This document shows, piece by piece, positions 54,173-61,435 of a DNA stretch of 64,000 nucleotides. A model generated the notes under the pieces. It did not search any database. It saw only the letters and a program-made list of their open reading frames with translations, and had not been told where the DNA came from. The stretch spans positions 310,001 through 374,000 of the forward strand of contig NZ_JAERRF010000003.1 of assembly GCF_016741875.1 (NCBI RefSeq), in the 5' to 3' direction. The translations under genes were made by a program, and so were the position numbers. The DNA comes from Streptomyces coffeae (lineage in GTDB: Bacteria > Actinomycetota > Actinomycetes > Streptomycetales > Streptomycetaceae). Every line of letters begins with the position of its first letter. Positions within the stretch are counted from its first letter, which is position 1.

Positions 54173-54492
54173 GTGCGCAACCGCGTCTGCTGCCGTGGTC
54201 GGGGCCTGCTGGCAAGCCGTGCTACCTGGTGTCCGATGCGGACGGCGAGGGGTTCTTGTCGCAGCTTGCGGACGATATGGAAGCGGTGCAGCTCCGCATG
54301 GGCTCTGAACTCCTTGATCACGCTGGTGCGCTGCTCGGTAATCCGAAGGCTGAGCCCGGAGAGCTGCGCTTTCTCTCCAGCCGTCTGGTCGAGGCGCTGC
54401 GTGATGCTCTCCGGGTTGCGGAGAGTCGTGGCAGGCGTCTGCCGGTGTCCGACGACGATGGACCGGTTGGAGCGAGCGAGGTGGACGAGTGA
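54169..54492 (+). CDS. Element small gene 2 (unknown)
   Basis: A 107-residue acidic protein starting with ATG. The middle part (DADGEGFLSQLADDMEAVQLRMG) and C-terminal helical segment (ELRFLSSRLVEALRDALRVAE) suggest an all-helical fold. No motif is known to me. Its last bases overlap the GTG of gene 3 (GTGA). Both couplings indicate that genes 1-3 are made in fixed ratio and may form one complex (inference). Confidence 0.72.
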   Translation: MSAQPRLLPWSGPAGKPCYLVSDADGEGFLSQLADDMEAVQLRMGSELLDHAGALLGNPKAEPGELRFLSSRLVEALRDALRVAESRGRRLPVSDDDGPVGASEVDE

Positions 54493-54764
54493 GCCCGGAC
54501 CGGCGGATTACGTCCGGGTGGCGGCTGGAGGCCACCCCTGCGGGACTGCGCGTACGGCGTGATCTGGACGGCTGTCTCACGGTGCCATTCGGGATCGTCC
54601 GGCTGGGCAAGCATGTGGCGCTTGCTCCGCTGGTGCTGTCCGTGGATGAGGCGGAGCAGCTCCACGCGGGCCTGTGCTTCGCGCTCGCTCCGGATACTCC
54701 GCCGGTGGATGCCCCCGAGTGCCGGAAGTCGGTCCGCTACCCCGGTGGTCGCCAGCAGTACTGA
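54489..54764 (+). CDS. Element small gene 3 (unknown)
   Basis: A 91-residue protein, GTG start overlapping gene 2. The sequence shows alternating beta-like stretches (WRLEATPAGLRVRRDLDGCLTV), then a VDEAEQLHAGLCFAL helix. It ends before a strong hairpin, closing the operon. No function is assigned. Confidence 0.72.
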   Translation: MSPDRRITSGWRLEATPAGLRVRRDLDGCLTVPFGIVRLGKHVALAPLVLSVDEAEQLHAGLCFALAPDTPPVDAPECRKSVRYPGGRQQY

Positions 54765-54807
54765 GACAGCTCCGGTCTGGATCACGCGCAACAACCGAAG
54801 AAGCAAC

Positions 54808-54850
54808 GCCGGACCACCCCCTTCGCCTGGACAGCTCGGGGTGGTCCGGC
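54808..54850 (+). terminator. Terminator of the three-gene element operon
   Basis: Perfect 13-base stem (GCCGGACCACCCC and complement) with a 17-base loop, 44 bases after gene 3. Confidence 0.85.
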
Positions 54851-54968
54851 AGGGGATTGATCACAAACCCCGGTGCCGATGGTACCGGGGCCGCTGGCGT
54901 GTTCGGACGCGGTGGGCTCGGCATGCCAGATGTCAGCGAGCATGCGTGGAAGGGGACTTGAACACACG

Positions 54969-55259
54969 ATGTGCGGTATGGGGGACGGGGAATTCGCCGG
55001 AGACGAGTCGGACCTTGACGCGGTGCTGTGGGTGCCTGGGGTGGACTACGTGAGTGGTTGGCGGGAGGCCAGGGAGGCGGCTTCCGAGCTGGGCGACGCG
55101 CTGCGGCTTGTCGGAGTGGACACGAGCGGGGTGCGGCTGCGCGCCTCCGCCGGGACAGATGGGGCGGGGGTGGTGCGGCTGGAGTTGTCGGCGGCGACGG
55201 CGCGAGAGATAGCGATGCTGGCTCGGGTGACGGCGGCCAGGCTGGGCAGGGCGAGTTGA
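54969..55259 (+). CDS. Element small gene 4 (unknown)
   Basis: A 96-residue acidic-then-helical protein. The middle block AVLWVPGVDYVSGWREAREAA is followed by VRLRASAGTDGAGVVRLELS and a helical tail (AREIAMLARVTAARL). I recall related small proteins in other Streptomyces mobile elements, function unknown. ATG 54969 has a purine-rich AAGGGGA, but slightly far upstream; ATG 54978 is also possible. The large inverted repeat begins 85 bases downstream. Confidence 0.65.
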   Translation: MCGMGDGEFAGDESDLDAVLWVPGVDYVSGWREAREAASELGDALRLVGVDTSGVRLRASAGTDGAGVVRLELSAATAREIAMLARVTAARLGRAS

Positions 55260-55343
55260 GCGGGGCGGCCGGTGGTGGGCGCGCGGTGCCTGAGTGGTGC
55301 GCTGTGGGCACGCCGCCGGCCGTAGAGGCTTTGGGCGGGAGCT

Positions 55344-55462
55344 GCCACGGGGCGAGAGAACAGGGGGCCTTACGCTGGCCCGGCGAATCGGGCGGGTCTG
55401 TGATCCTGCCCGCGTTTGCGACCGATTGGCCCCCTGTTCTTAGAGGCTCGCCCCGTGGTGGC
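55344..55462. repeat. Long imperfect inverted repeat in element non-coding region
   Basis: Left arm 55344-55369 (GCCACGGGGCGAGAGAACAG, then GGGGCC) pairs with the right arm 55428-55462 (GGCCCCCTGTTCT, a small bulge, then CTCGCCCCGTGG). The loop of about 58 bases itself has GGCGGGT/TGCCCGC pairing. The region 55260-55686 is otherwise non-coding. It could be a replication or transfer origin, a recombination structure or a structured RNA. Confidence 0.7.
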
Positions 55463-55686
55463 TGCCTAAAGCATCGGAGGCCGTCGGCCACCAGCCACAA
55501 CGCCCCAGCCCCGACGGCGGTCGGCCGTGCCTGCACACTCATGGCGCGGTGGTGTGTGGGCGGTGGGCGCCCAACGGGACCGGCGGCCACGCCGCAGCCC
55601 GGCGGGGCGGCCAGACCGCCCGGCGCGCCGCAAGGCGCGCCCTTGAGTAAGTGAAGACAGATTTCGACAGTTCGCCGGACCGGGGC

Positions 55687-56457
55687 TCAGACGGCGCGGA
55701 GTTGGCGGGGGCTGTCAGCGGTGATCCGGTAGCCAAGTTGGGCGCGGTCGGCGCTGGCGCGAAGCTCTTCAAGGATTAGCGGGCAGTCTTCGTTGCCGAG
55801 TGTGACGCGGGCGGTGTGGAGGATCGGGGTCGCGTCCGGGGTGTCCAGCGTGCTGCGCTCATCGGGGAGCGGCATGCGGGCACTGACGCTCTCGTGCCAG
55901 GTGAGCTTGTGCCCGGCGGCGGTGAGGATCGCATAGATCTGTTCCGGCTCGGTGTCCGGCGCCTGGGCTAGCTGCTCGGCCTGGTCGGCGGTGGCGAACG
56001 GGATCAGTACGCGATGGAGCGCGCGAGTGCCGGTGTCGGGATCGGTCAGCAGCCGGTCGACACCGAAGAGCGCTTCCCCTTCGCCGAGTCCGAGCAAAGC
56101 GCCCGTGGCCGCCGTGGTCTTGGTGCGGTAGATGGCCGGTTCCTCGACCTGCTGCCACGCGTGGTGGCCGGTGCGGAAGGTCTTCCCGCTGCGGGTGATG
56201 GTCCGCTCGATGGTGACCGCAGGGGCAGGCAAGGCACGGACGTAGCTGCCCTTGCCGTGGATGACCTCGATCAGCCCTTCGGCGCGGAGTGCGGCGATGG
56301 CCTTGCGGACGGTGGGTCGGCTGACCTTGTAGCGCTCGATGAGCTGGGCCTCTGAGGGGAGCGGGGCCCCGGGCTTGTACTCGCCTGCCGCGATGCTGCT
56401 GCGGATCTCGGCGGCAACCTGCTGGTACAGCGCTCCGGGTCGCTGGATCTCTCCCAT
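55687..56457 (-). CDS. GntR/UTRA regulator, KorSA-like
   Basis: A 256-residue GntR-family regulator of the HutC/UTRA type. The winged helix (residues ~10-70; IAAGEYKPGAPLPSEAQLIE and VSRPTVRKAIAALRAEG) and a UTRA ligand domain (about 90-250) are clear. It resembles KorSA of pSAM2-type elements, which represses excision and replication genes. The ATG start is preceded by GAGGAG. The strong palindromic operator lies ~100 bases upstream between this gene and the small frameshifted gene, so autoregulation and control of the downstream integrase region are likely. Confidence 0.88.
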   Translation of the reverse strand: MGEIQRPGALYQQVAAEIRSSIAAGEYKPGAPLPSEAQLIERYKVSRPTVRKAIAALRAEGLIEVIHGKGSYVRALPAPAVTIERTITRSGKTFRTGHHAWQQVEEPAIYRTKTTAATGALLGLGEGEALFGVDRLLTDPDTGTRALHRVLIPFATADQAEQLAQAPDTEPEQIYAILTAAGHKLTWHESVSARMPLPDERSTLDTPDATPILHTARVTLGNEDCPLILEELRASADRAQLGYRITADSPRQLRAV

Positions 56458-56509
56458 GCCGGGCTCTCCTCGTCACCTGTGGGTCGGCGGGTCCTGACGT
56501 GACCTGATG

Positions 56510-56520
56510 TCACTCGTAAG
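56510..56520. promoter_or_regulatory. GntR half-operator
   Basis: TCACTCGTAAG, identical to one arm plus centre of the palindrome 51 bases further on. The spacing is about five helical turns. Confidence 0.5.
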
Positions 56521-56556
56521 CATAAGTAGTTGCCTCCTGTCGTCAAGACATGCATA

Positions 56557-56584
56557 GTCATCACTCGTAAGTACGAGTGATGAC
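56557..56584. promoter_or_regulatory. 28-base palindromic GntR operator
   Basis: Perfect inverted repeat with 13-base arms (GTCATCACTCGTA and complement) and a 2-base centre AG. It lies in the divergent promoter region of the gntR gene. A second TCACTCGTAAG half-site is at 56510-56520. Confidence 0.8.
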
Positions 56585-56627
56585 AAGTGACGTGTGACTA
56601 CTGGACGGCCAAGGAGGCCCAAGCGAG

Positions 56628-56839
56628 TTGGCAAATGAAGACCATGACCGCTGGGTCGGTGATGGCGTCTGAGTGGCCAAGAGACGAATGATGCAAAGAC
56701 AGAGCGTGAGGCGGCTGCCGTCAACGCATGGATTGAACGGCAACTGCGTGAATCTCCCCCACTCTCCGATGATCAGTTGCGGAGTCTGGGGGAGATCCTC
56801 GGCCTTCAGCTCACTCGGAAGTCTTCCACACGGGCTTGA
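56628..56839 (+). pseudogene. Frameshifted small element gene next to integrase
   Basis: Two abutting frames read like one small protein. TTG 56628 (AAGGAGG upstream) gives LANEDHDRWVGDGV then a stop at 56670. The -1 frame continues from 56669 with SGQETNDAKTEREAAAVNAW and a helical RQLRESPPLSDDQLRSLGEI, to TGA 56837-56839. The second part strongly resembles short proteins next to integrases in other Streptomyces elements. A single base change would join the two, so a recent frameshift or a sequencing slip is likely. Programmed frameshifting is less probable. The 3' end overlaps the integrase gene tail by 29 bases. Confidence 0.5.
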
Positions 56840-58379
56840 GTAGTTCCGGGTCAAAAGCCTTGTTGCCCTTGCCACCTGGCTGGGCAACGACCGCAATCAG
56901 CACCTTCTTGATGGCCGTGCGCTTCTGCGTCAGCGTCTTGGAGTCCCAAGACTTCTCGATGTCCTCCTTGGCGGCTTCTGCCTCGGCCTTCAACGCCTCG
57001 TGGTTGCGCCGATCAGCGCGAAGGTCCTTGAGGCGTCGCTCCAGCACAGGCAGGTTGCGGAAGAACGTCTCGTCGTCGATTTCCGTGTCCTCGTCGTCGT
57101 GCCAACGACGCTCCAGCTCGTTTCGGCTGTTGACGGCCCGCTTAAGTGCCTCGGCCTTGTCCCAGTCCGGTACGTCTTTGGCCTTGCTCGCTGCCTCCTT
57201 CTTCAGCTTCTTGATCACCAACTTCTCAATGATGTCGTCCGTTTTGTCGCCGCGCTTGTACGTCTTATGGCAACCGCCGTCCACTGTTCCCTTACATGTG
57301 TACGCGTGCTCGTACCTCAGCCAGTCATTCGCCTTGATGCCGACCATCTTGCCGTTGCAGGTCGTGCCGTCCTCCAGCACGTTGCCGCAGCGGAGAATTC
57401 CGGTCAGTAGGTACTTGTGGACGAGTCCACCGCGGGGCACCCCGGCCCCACTACCTCCCCTTTCCCTGATCTTTGCCGTGACGGCGAACCACTGCTTAGG
57501 GGTGATGACGGCATCCCACTCGCCCACGATCGGCTGGTCGTCACCGTCACGGACCAACTCACCCTTGATCGCTCGGTAGCCGCAGAGTCGTGCGTTTTGG
57601 AGCACCTGTTTGACGGTCTGGTACTGGAAGGGGTTGCCACGACTGGTGATGAACCCTGCTTTCTGCCACCTCCTCGTGATCTCCGAGATGGAGGCTCCAG
57701 CGATCACGTCCTTCACTGCTTGCCGGATGGCCTCTGCCTCCTCCGGACGTAGCGTGATCTTGTCGTCTTCCCATCCGAAGGGGCGCCACGCTGCGACGGA
57801 CTGGCCTCGGAGTGCCCGGCTGCGGTGACTGTTACGGGTGCGCCGCTGCTTCTTCCTGGTCTCGCTGAGCGACATGGCGACGCCCACGAGCCCCTTTATC
57901 TCGAACCCCTCGGCGTACAGGTCCTGGACGCCGTTCGAGTCGTGGTAGACGCGCCCTTCGTGTGAGGTGAACGCCTTCAGGTAGCGCTCCCAGTCGCTCG
58001 GTCGTCGATAGAGGCGGTCATCATTCACAGCCATGACGCCGTGGATGGGGTAGCCCTCGGGTGTGGTGCCTGTGGCGAGGTCGGCTAGGAGTTGTTCGAA
58101 GTCGTCACGGACCACGCTCTCCTTGCTGGCGCTCTTGTCGTTGTCCGTGTAGCGGTAGACGACCAGCCACCCCAGCTTGCGGGCTTCCTCGGTCATGCCA
58201 CGGTGCTGGTCTTCGATGCCGTGAGCGTCTTTCACCCGGCCGTCGAATGAGATCCGTGCGTAGCAGGTGACGCACTTGAGCGTGGGGTCCGCAGCCAGCA
58301 TGGCCCGGACTTCCTCGACGGACGGTACCCCCTCGGGAACTCCTCGTAACCGGCTGATGACCTCGTCGCGCTTGCCCAC
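56811..58379 (-). CDS. int: Large serine recombinase (integrase)
   Basis: A 522-residue large serine recombinase. The resolvase catalytic domain has YARISFDGR with Ser44, then a Recombinase domain (about 190-290; WRPFGWEDDKI to GYRAIKGE) and a zinc-ribbon region with Cys pairs (CGNVLEDGTTC, CKGTVDGGC). A coiled-coil-rich C-terminus follows. GTG 58379 has AAGGGG 7 bases away. The gene lies against the right attachment core, as is usual for such integrases, and faces inward. It should integrate at the thiC attB and need a directionality factor for excision. Confidence 0.92.
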   Translation of the reverse strand: MGKRDEVISRLRGVPEGVPSVEEVRAMLAADPTLKCVTCYARISFDGRVKDAHGIEDQHRGMTEEARKLGWLVVYRYTDNDKSASKESVVRDDFEQLLADLATGTTPEGYPIHGVMAVNDDRLYRRPSDWERYLKAFTSHEGRVYHDSNGVQDLYAEGFEIKGLVGVAMSLSETRKKQRRTRNSHRSRALRGQSVAAWRPFGWEDDKITLRPEEAEAIRQAVKDVIAGASISEITRRWQKAGFITSRGNPFQYQTVKQVLQNARLCGYRAIKGELVRDGDDQPIVGEWDAVITPKQWFAVTAKIRERGGSGAGVPRGGLVHKYLLTGILRCGNVLEDGTTCNGKMVGIKANDWLRYEHAYTCKGTVDGGCHKTYKRGDKTDDIIEKLVIKKLKKEAASKAKDVPDWDKAEALKRAVNSRNELERRWHDDEDTEIDDETFFRNLPVLERRLKDLRADRRNHEALKAEAEAAKEDIEKSWDSKTLTQKRTAIKKVLIAVVAQPGGKGNKAFDPELLKPVWKTSE

Positions 58380-58449
58380 AGCTGTTCCCCTTCGCTTCAT
58401 GGCGGGTTGTGGGGACGACTGTAGCGCCATGTGTGGCATCAAGTAATGC

Positions 58450-58462
58450 TCTGCTCGATGAA
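58450..58462 (+). repeat. Right attachment-site core
   Basis: TCTGCTCGATGAA, identical to 52105-52117. To its right, AGATCAGCAG continues the native thiC; to its left, element sequence replaces the thiC body. Confidence 0.8.
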
Positions 58463-58595
58463 GATCAGCAGAGACATCAGCGAGCGCTTCGGCACGGACG
58501 GCGCCTCGAGCGACGAGATCGAGGCCGGGATGCTCCAGAAGTCGAAGGAGTTCGCCGAGGCGGGCAACCGCGTCTATCTGCCGATCGCGGACTGA
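58452..58595 (+). pseudogene. Displaced native 3' end of thiC
   Basis: 48 codons in frame with ThiC's C-terminus: CSMKISRDISERFGTDGASS then [17 protein letters not shown] and TGA. It lacks the body of the enzyme and any start, and its codon usage is normal for Streptomyces. It is the segment cut off by the element; re-excision would rejoin it. An ATG (58458) could in principle make a 45-residue peptide, which I do not expect to matter. Confidence 0.93.
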
Positions 58596-58631
58596 CCGCG
58601 GCAGCCGTCCCCGGCCCGACGCTGTCCTTGT

Positions 58632-58677
58632 CCACCGTTGAGCGGGTCCGTTCCGAGCCGGGGCCGCTCAACGGTGG
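58632..58677. terminator. Native thiC terminator, displaced by the element
   Basis: Perfect 14-base arms (CCACCGTTGAGCGG and complement) with an 18-base loop, 36 bases after the native thiC stop. It now follows only the remnant and faces the convergent SnoaL-like gene. Confidence 0.88.
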
Positions 58678-58686
58678 GCCTCGGTG

Positions 58687-59094
58687 TCAGGCGGGTGTGG
58701 CGGGGGCCGTGCCGAAGGGGACGTCGATGGCGTAGCGCCAGAGGCCGTCGGGACCGCGGCGGGCGACATCGGTCGCCGTGCCCTCGATGCGGACCTCGCT
58801 GCCGTCGGCCGCGGTGCCCGCCACGATCCAGTCCACGATCAGCAGGGCCAGATCGCCGACGGTGTAGGTATGGCGGGGCATGACCCGGATCGGCACCCGC
58901 AACCGCTGGAACTCCGCGTTGGCGCGCAGCCGTTCGGCCCCGGTAACCATCCGGCCCGGCTCGGGGACGAAGGCCGCGTCGGTCTCGTAGACCTGGTCGA
59001 GGGCCTCGGGGTCGAAGGTGTTGAAGGCCGCGGCGAAGGCATGGGGATGACCGGCGGCCTCGGTCGCAAGCCGCACACTGGGGGAATGCGTCAT
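58687..59094 (-). CDS. SnoaL/NTF2-like small protein
   Basis: A 135-residue protein of the cystatin-like alpha+beta barrel (SnoaL/NTF2) group. It starts with MTHSPSVRLATEAAGHPHAF, then AFNTFDPEALDQVYETDAAF and a beta sheet region (MPRHTYTVGDLALLIVDWIV). Members act as cyclases, isomerases, dehydratases or simply unknown stress proteins. Start ATG 59094, only 24 bases from the divergent HxlR start, so the two promoters overlap. Confidence 0.82.
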   Translation of the reverse strand: MTHSPSVRLATEAAGHPHAFAAAFNTFDPEALDQVYETDAAFVPEPGRMVTGAERLRANAEFQRLRVPIRVMPRHTYTVGDLALLIVDWIVAGTAADGSEVRIEGTATDVARRGPDGLWRYAIDVPFGTAPATPA

Positions 59095-59118
59095 ACGGCC
59101 AGCCAAGCGTCCGCCGAT

Positions 59119-59574
59119 GTGGGTCACCAAACGGAAACTCACCCCCAGGACCGGGAGCCCCGCCAGGACTGGGACGAGGACCTGGTGCCGAGCCGGTCCG
59201 GCCGCACCCGTCGGCCCGAACCGGACTGCCCGGTCGAGGCCGCGCTCGCCGCGATCTCGGGGCGCTGGACGACCCTGCTGCTCCGCGAGCTGATGGGCGG
59301 GCCGCGCGGCTTCACCGAGCTGCGCGCCCTGCTGCCGGAGCTGTCCGCCAAGGTGCTCAGTGAACGGCTCCGCTCGCTGCGGGAGCGCGGTCTGGTGACG
59401 GTCGAGCGACAGCGCGGCTTCCCGGTGCGCACCCGCTACGCGCTGACCGAAGCGGGCCTGGCGCTGCGCCCGCTGCTGATCGAGCTGTACGCCACCGGAG
59501 AGGCGCTGCTGCGGCTCACCGCCACCGAGGCACCCCCCGGCCCGCCACCGGTCAGGCGGCCGCCAGCCGATTGA
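59119..59574 (+). CDS. HxlR-family transcriptional regulator
   Basis: A 151-residue HxlR regulator. The HTH core begins at CPVEAALAAISGRWTTLLLR and continues FTELRALLPELSAKVLSERL, RGLVTVERQRGFPVRTRYAL; one Cys (CPVE) stands just ahead of the HTH, where redox-sensing HxlR proteins have theirs. GTG 59119. It is divergent with the SnoaL-like gene and overlaps the 3' end of the DJ-1/PfpI gene by 23 bases. Such arrangement suggests a small stress-response group, with HxlR sensing aldehydes or oxidants (inference). Confidence 0.9.
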   Translation: MGHQTETHPQDREPRQDWDEDLVPSRSGRTRRPEPDCPVEAALAAISGRWTTLLLRELMGGPRGFTELRALLPELSAKVLSERLRSLRERGLVTVERQRGFPVRTRYALTEAGLALRPLLIELYATGEALLRLTATEAPPGPPPVRRPPAD

Positions 59575-60253
59575 CGACGGCCTCGGCCACCGCCCGTGCG
59601 CTGCCCGGGTTCTGGCCGGTGATCAGCCGCTGGTCCTCGACCACATAGGTGTCGAACGGTTTGGCGGCCGTGCTGTAGTCGGCGCCGAGCTTCTTCAGCT
59701 CCTCCTGGAGGCTGTAGGGCACCGCGTCCGCCCGCTGCGCCAGCTCCTCCTCCGGCCAGGAGAACCCGGTCACCCGCTTCCCCTTGACCAGGGGTTCCCC
59801 ATCGCTGAGCGTCACATTGAGCAGCCCGGTCGCGCCGTGGCAGACGGTCGAGACCACTCGGCCGGTCTCGTAGAACCGCGCCATCAGGTCCTCCAGGTCC
59901 TGGCTCTGCGGGAAGTCGTACATCACCCCGTGGCCGCCGGTGAGGTAGATGGCGTCGTAGTCCTCCAGGTTCACCTGGGAGATCTTCTTGGTGTCCTCCA
60001 GAAGATCCATGAACGCCCGGTCCGCATAGCGCTTGCCGGTGCCCAGTTCGGCCAGCACGTCGTGGGAGAGGCTCTCCGGGTCGATCGGCACCTTGCCGCC
60101 GGACGGGCTCGCGAGGTCCATGCTGTAGCCGCCCCGCTCGGCGACGTCCCAGAAGTGCGTCAGCTCGCCGAGCCAGAGCCCCGTCCGCATCCCGGCGTTC
60201 TCGTACTCGTCGACATTGGTGACGACGACCAGGATCTTCTTCGTCGCAGGCAT
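59552..60253 (-). CDS. DJ-1/PfpI-family protein (Hsp31-like)
   Basis: A 233-residue type 1 glutamine-amidotransferase-like protein. The nucleophile elbow is STVCHGATG with Cys138, and LTGGHGVMYDF near 105 provides the loop seen in Hsp31/HchA-type glyoxalase III and chaperone proteins. Family members detoxify methylglyoxal or repair glycated proteins. The overlap with hxlR and its aldehyde-linked family make a reactive-carbonyl response plausible. Start ATG 60253. Confidence 0.9.
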   Translation of the reverse strand: MPATKKILVVVTNVDEYENAGMRTGLWLGELTHFWDVAERGGYSMDLASPSGGKVPIDPESLSHDVLAELGTGKRYADRAFMDLLEDTKKISQVNLEDYDAIYLTGGHGVMYDFPQSQDLEDLMARFYETGRVVSTVCHGATGLLNVTLSDGEPLVKGKRVTGFSWPEEELAQRADAVPYSLQEELKKLGADYSTAAKPFDTYVVEDQRLITGQNPGSARAVAEAVVNRLAAA

Positions 60254-60395
60254 CCCACTGCCCCTCTTGCCGATGTCATCGATCGAGGTGCACCTTTGGT
60301 CAATTCGAGCCTAGACCGGGCGGATTCGGGCGGCAACGCGGCCGGGTGGCCGGTGCGGTGGTACGGGGTCATGCTGGAACCGTGTCCACATCCGC

Positions 60396-61244
60396 TCAGT
60401 CGGGCTGGTGCTCCGGCCCGCCGTAGTCCGGGCTGGTGTAGTCCGGGCTGCTGTAGCGCGGGCGGGCCCTGGGGCCCTCGTCGTCCGTGCTGAAACCGGG
60501 GCGGCTGTACCCCAGGTGCGGGGTCCGGCCGACCGCCTCCGACCTGCTGGGGACATAGGCCCCAGGCGCCTGGGCGGGGGCGGACGGATTCGCCAGCGCC
60601 TCGCGCAGGAACGGCAGCACACCGCGCTCCATCAGGGCCTGCCGCCACACCTCCTTCGCCCGGTCCATCTCCTCCATCTGCTCACTGCGCGCCCCGCCCC
60701 TGATGGCGCTGGAGCCGTTGCGCAGGGCGGTGAGCAGCAGACCGATGGCGGCGATCAGCATGGCAGCGGCGGCGAGCGCGGCGAAGAACCAGCCCGCGGT
60801 GACCATGGGGTGGGCGATGGAGGGTGCGGGGTCCAGGACGCTCAGCACATAGCCGACGAGCAGGAAGATGATCGCGGCCGTCCCCGCGAGCACCGGGGCC
60901 AGCACGGCGAGCATCGCCACCAGCCCCGCCCCCGCGGCGTCCTGCACCGCCCCGGCGAGGCCCGCCGGAGCGTCCCCTTCCGCCGCGCCCGGCCCTCCGG
61001 AGAGGGGGCGGGGCGGGTCGGGCTCGCGCAGCCGGGCACGCGCCTCCACGAAGTCCTGGTACTCCGGCCCGGCGCATGCCGCTATGGCGGTCGTGGCGCC
61101 GAGCGCCATCGTGCGCAGCTGGTCGGCGGTCAGCCGCCCCGCGCCGGTGAGGTCCGGATGAAGGTCCGCGGTACGCAGCGCCTCGTCGAGAACGCGCTCG
61201 AATTCCGGGCGGTCCTCGGTCAGCAGGTGCGGAGCGCTTTTCAT
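60396..61244 (-). CDS. Membrane protein of unknown function
   Basis: A 282-residue protein with two membrane segments (about 105-135 and 145-172), and a cytoplasmic Asp/Glu-rich N-terminus containing PEYQDFVEARARL. The C-terminus has a Tyr/Pro/Ser repeat (SRPGFS, SSPDYTSPDYGG). I do not recognise a family; similar proteins are frequent in Streptomyces. ATG 61244. The repeated TAGTCCGGGCTG in the gene end is a short tandem repeat that may vary in number. Confidence 0.78.
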   Translation of the reverse strand: MKSAPHLLTEDRPEFERVLDEALRTADLHPDLTGAGRLTADQLRTMALGATTAIAACAGPEYQDFVEARARLREPDPPRPLSGGPGAAEGDAPAGLAGAVQDAAGAGLVAMLAVLAPVLAGTAAIIFLLVGYVLSVLDPAPSIAHPMVTAGWFFAALAAAAMLIAAIGLLLTALRNGSSAIRGGARSEQMEEMDRAKEVWRQALMERGVLPFLREALANPSAPAQAPGAYVPSRSEAVGRTPHLGYSRPGFSTDDEGPRARPRYSSPDYTSPDYGGPEHQPD

Positions 61245-61435
61245 GGTGCATCCCCCGATACTCCGTAGGGCCTTGAAGCCTGGCTTTCACCGGGCAGTCG
61301 GGCGGAAACGGAGGAGAGCCTGCGACGGATAAGCCGATGGTAGAGCCGATCCGGCGCGAGGTGACAGCAAGTTTCGCGAATTGCTCCCACGCCGATGAAA
61401 CCCACTACCTGCCCACTGAAGCGCTCGCTGAACCC

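Noticed and set aside
58458..58595. A functional 45-residue peptide from the displaced thiC tail
   Set aside because: No ribosome-binding site or promoter is evident and the sequence is only the C-terminal end of ThiC.
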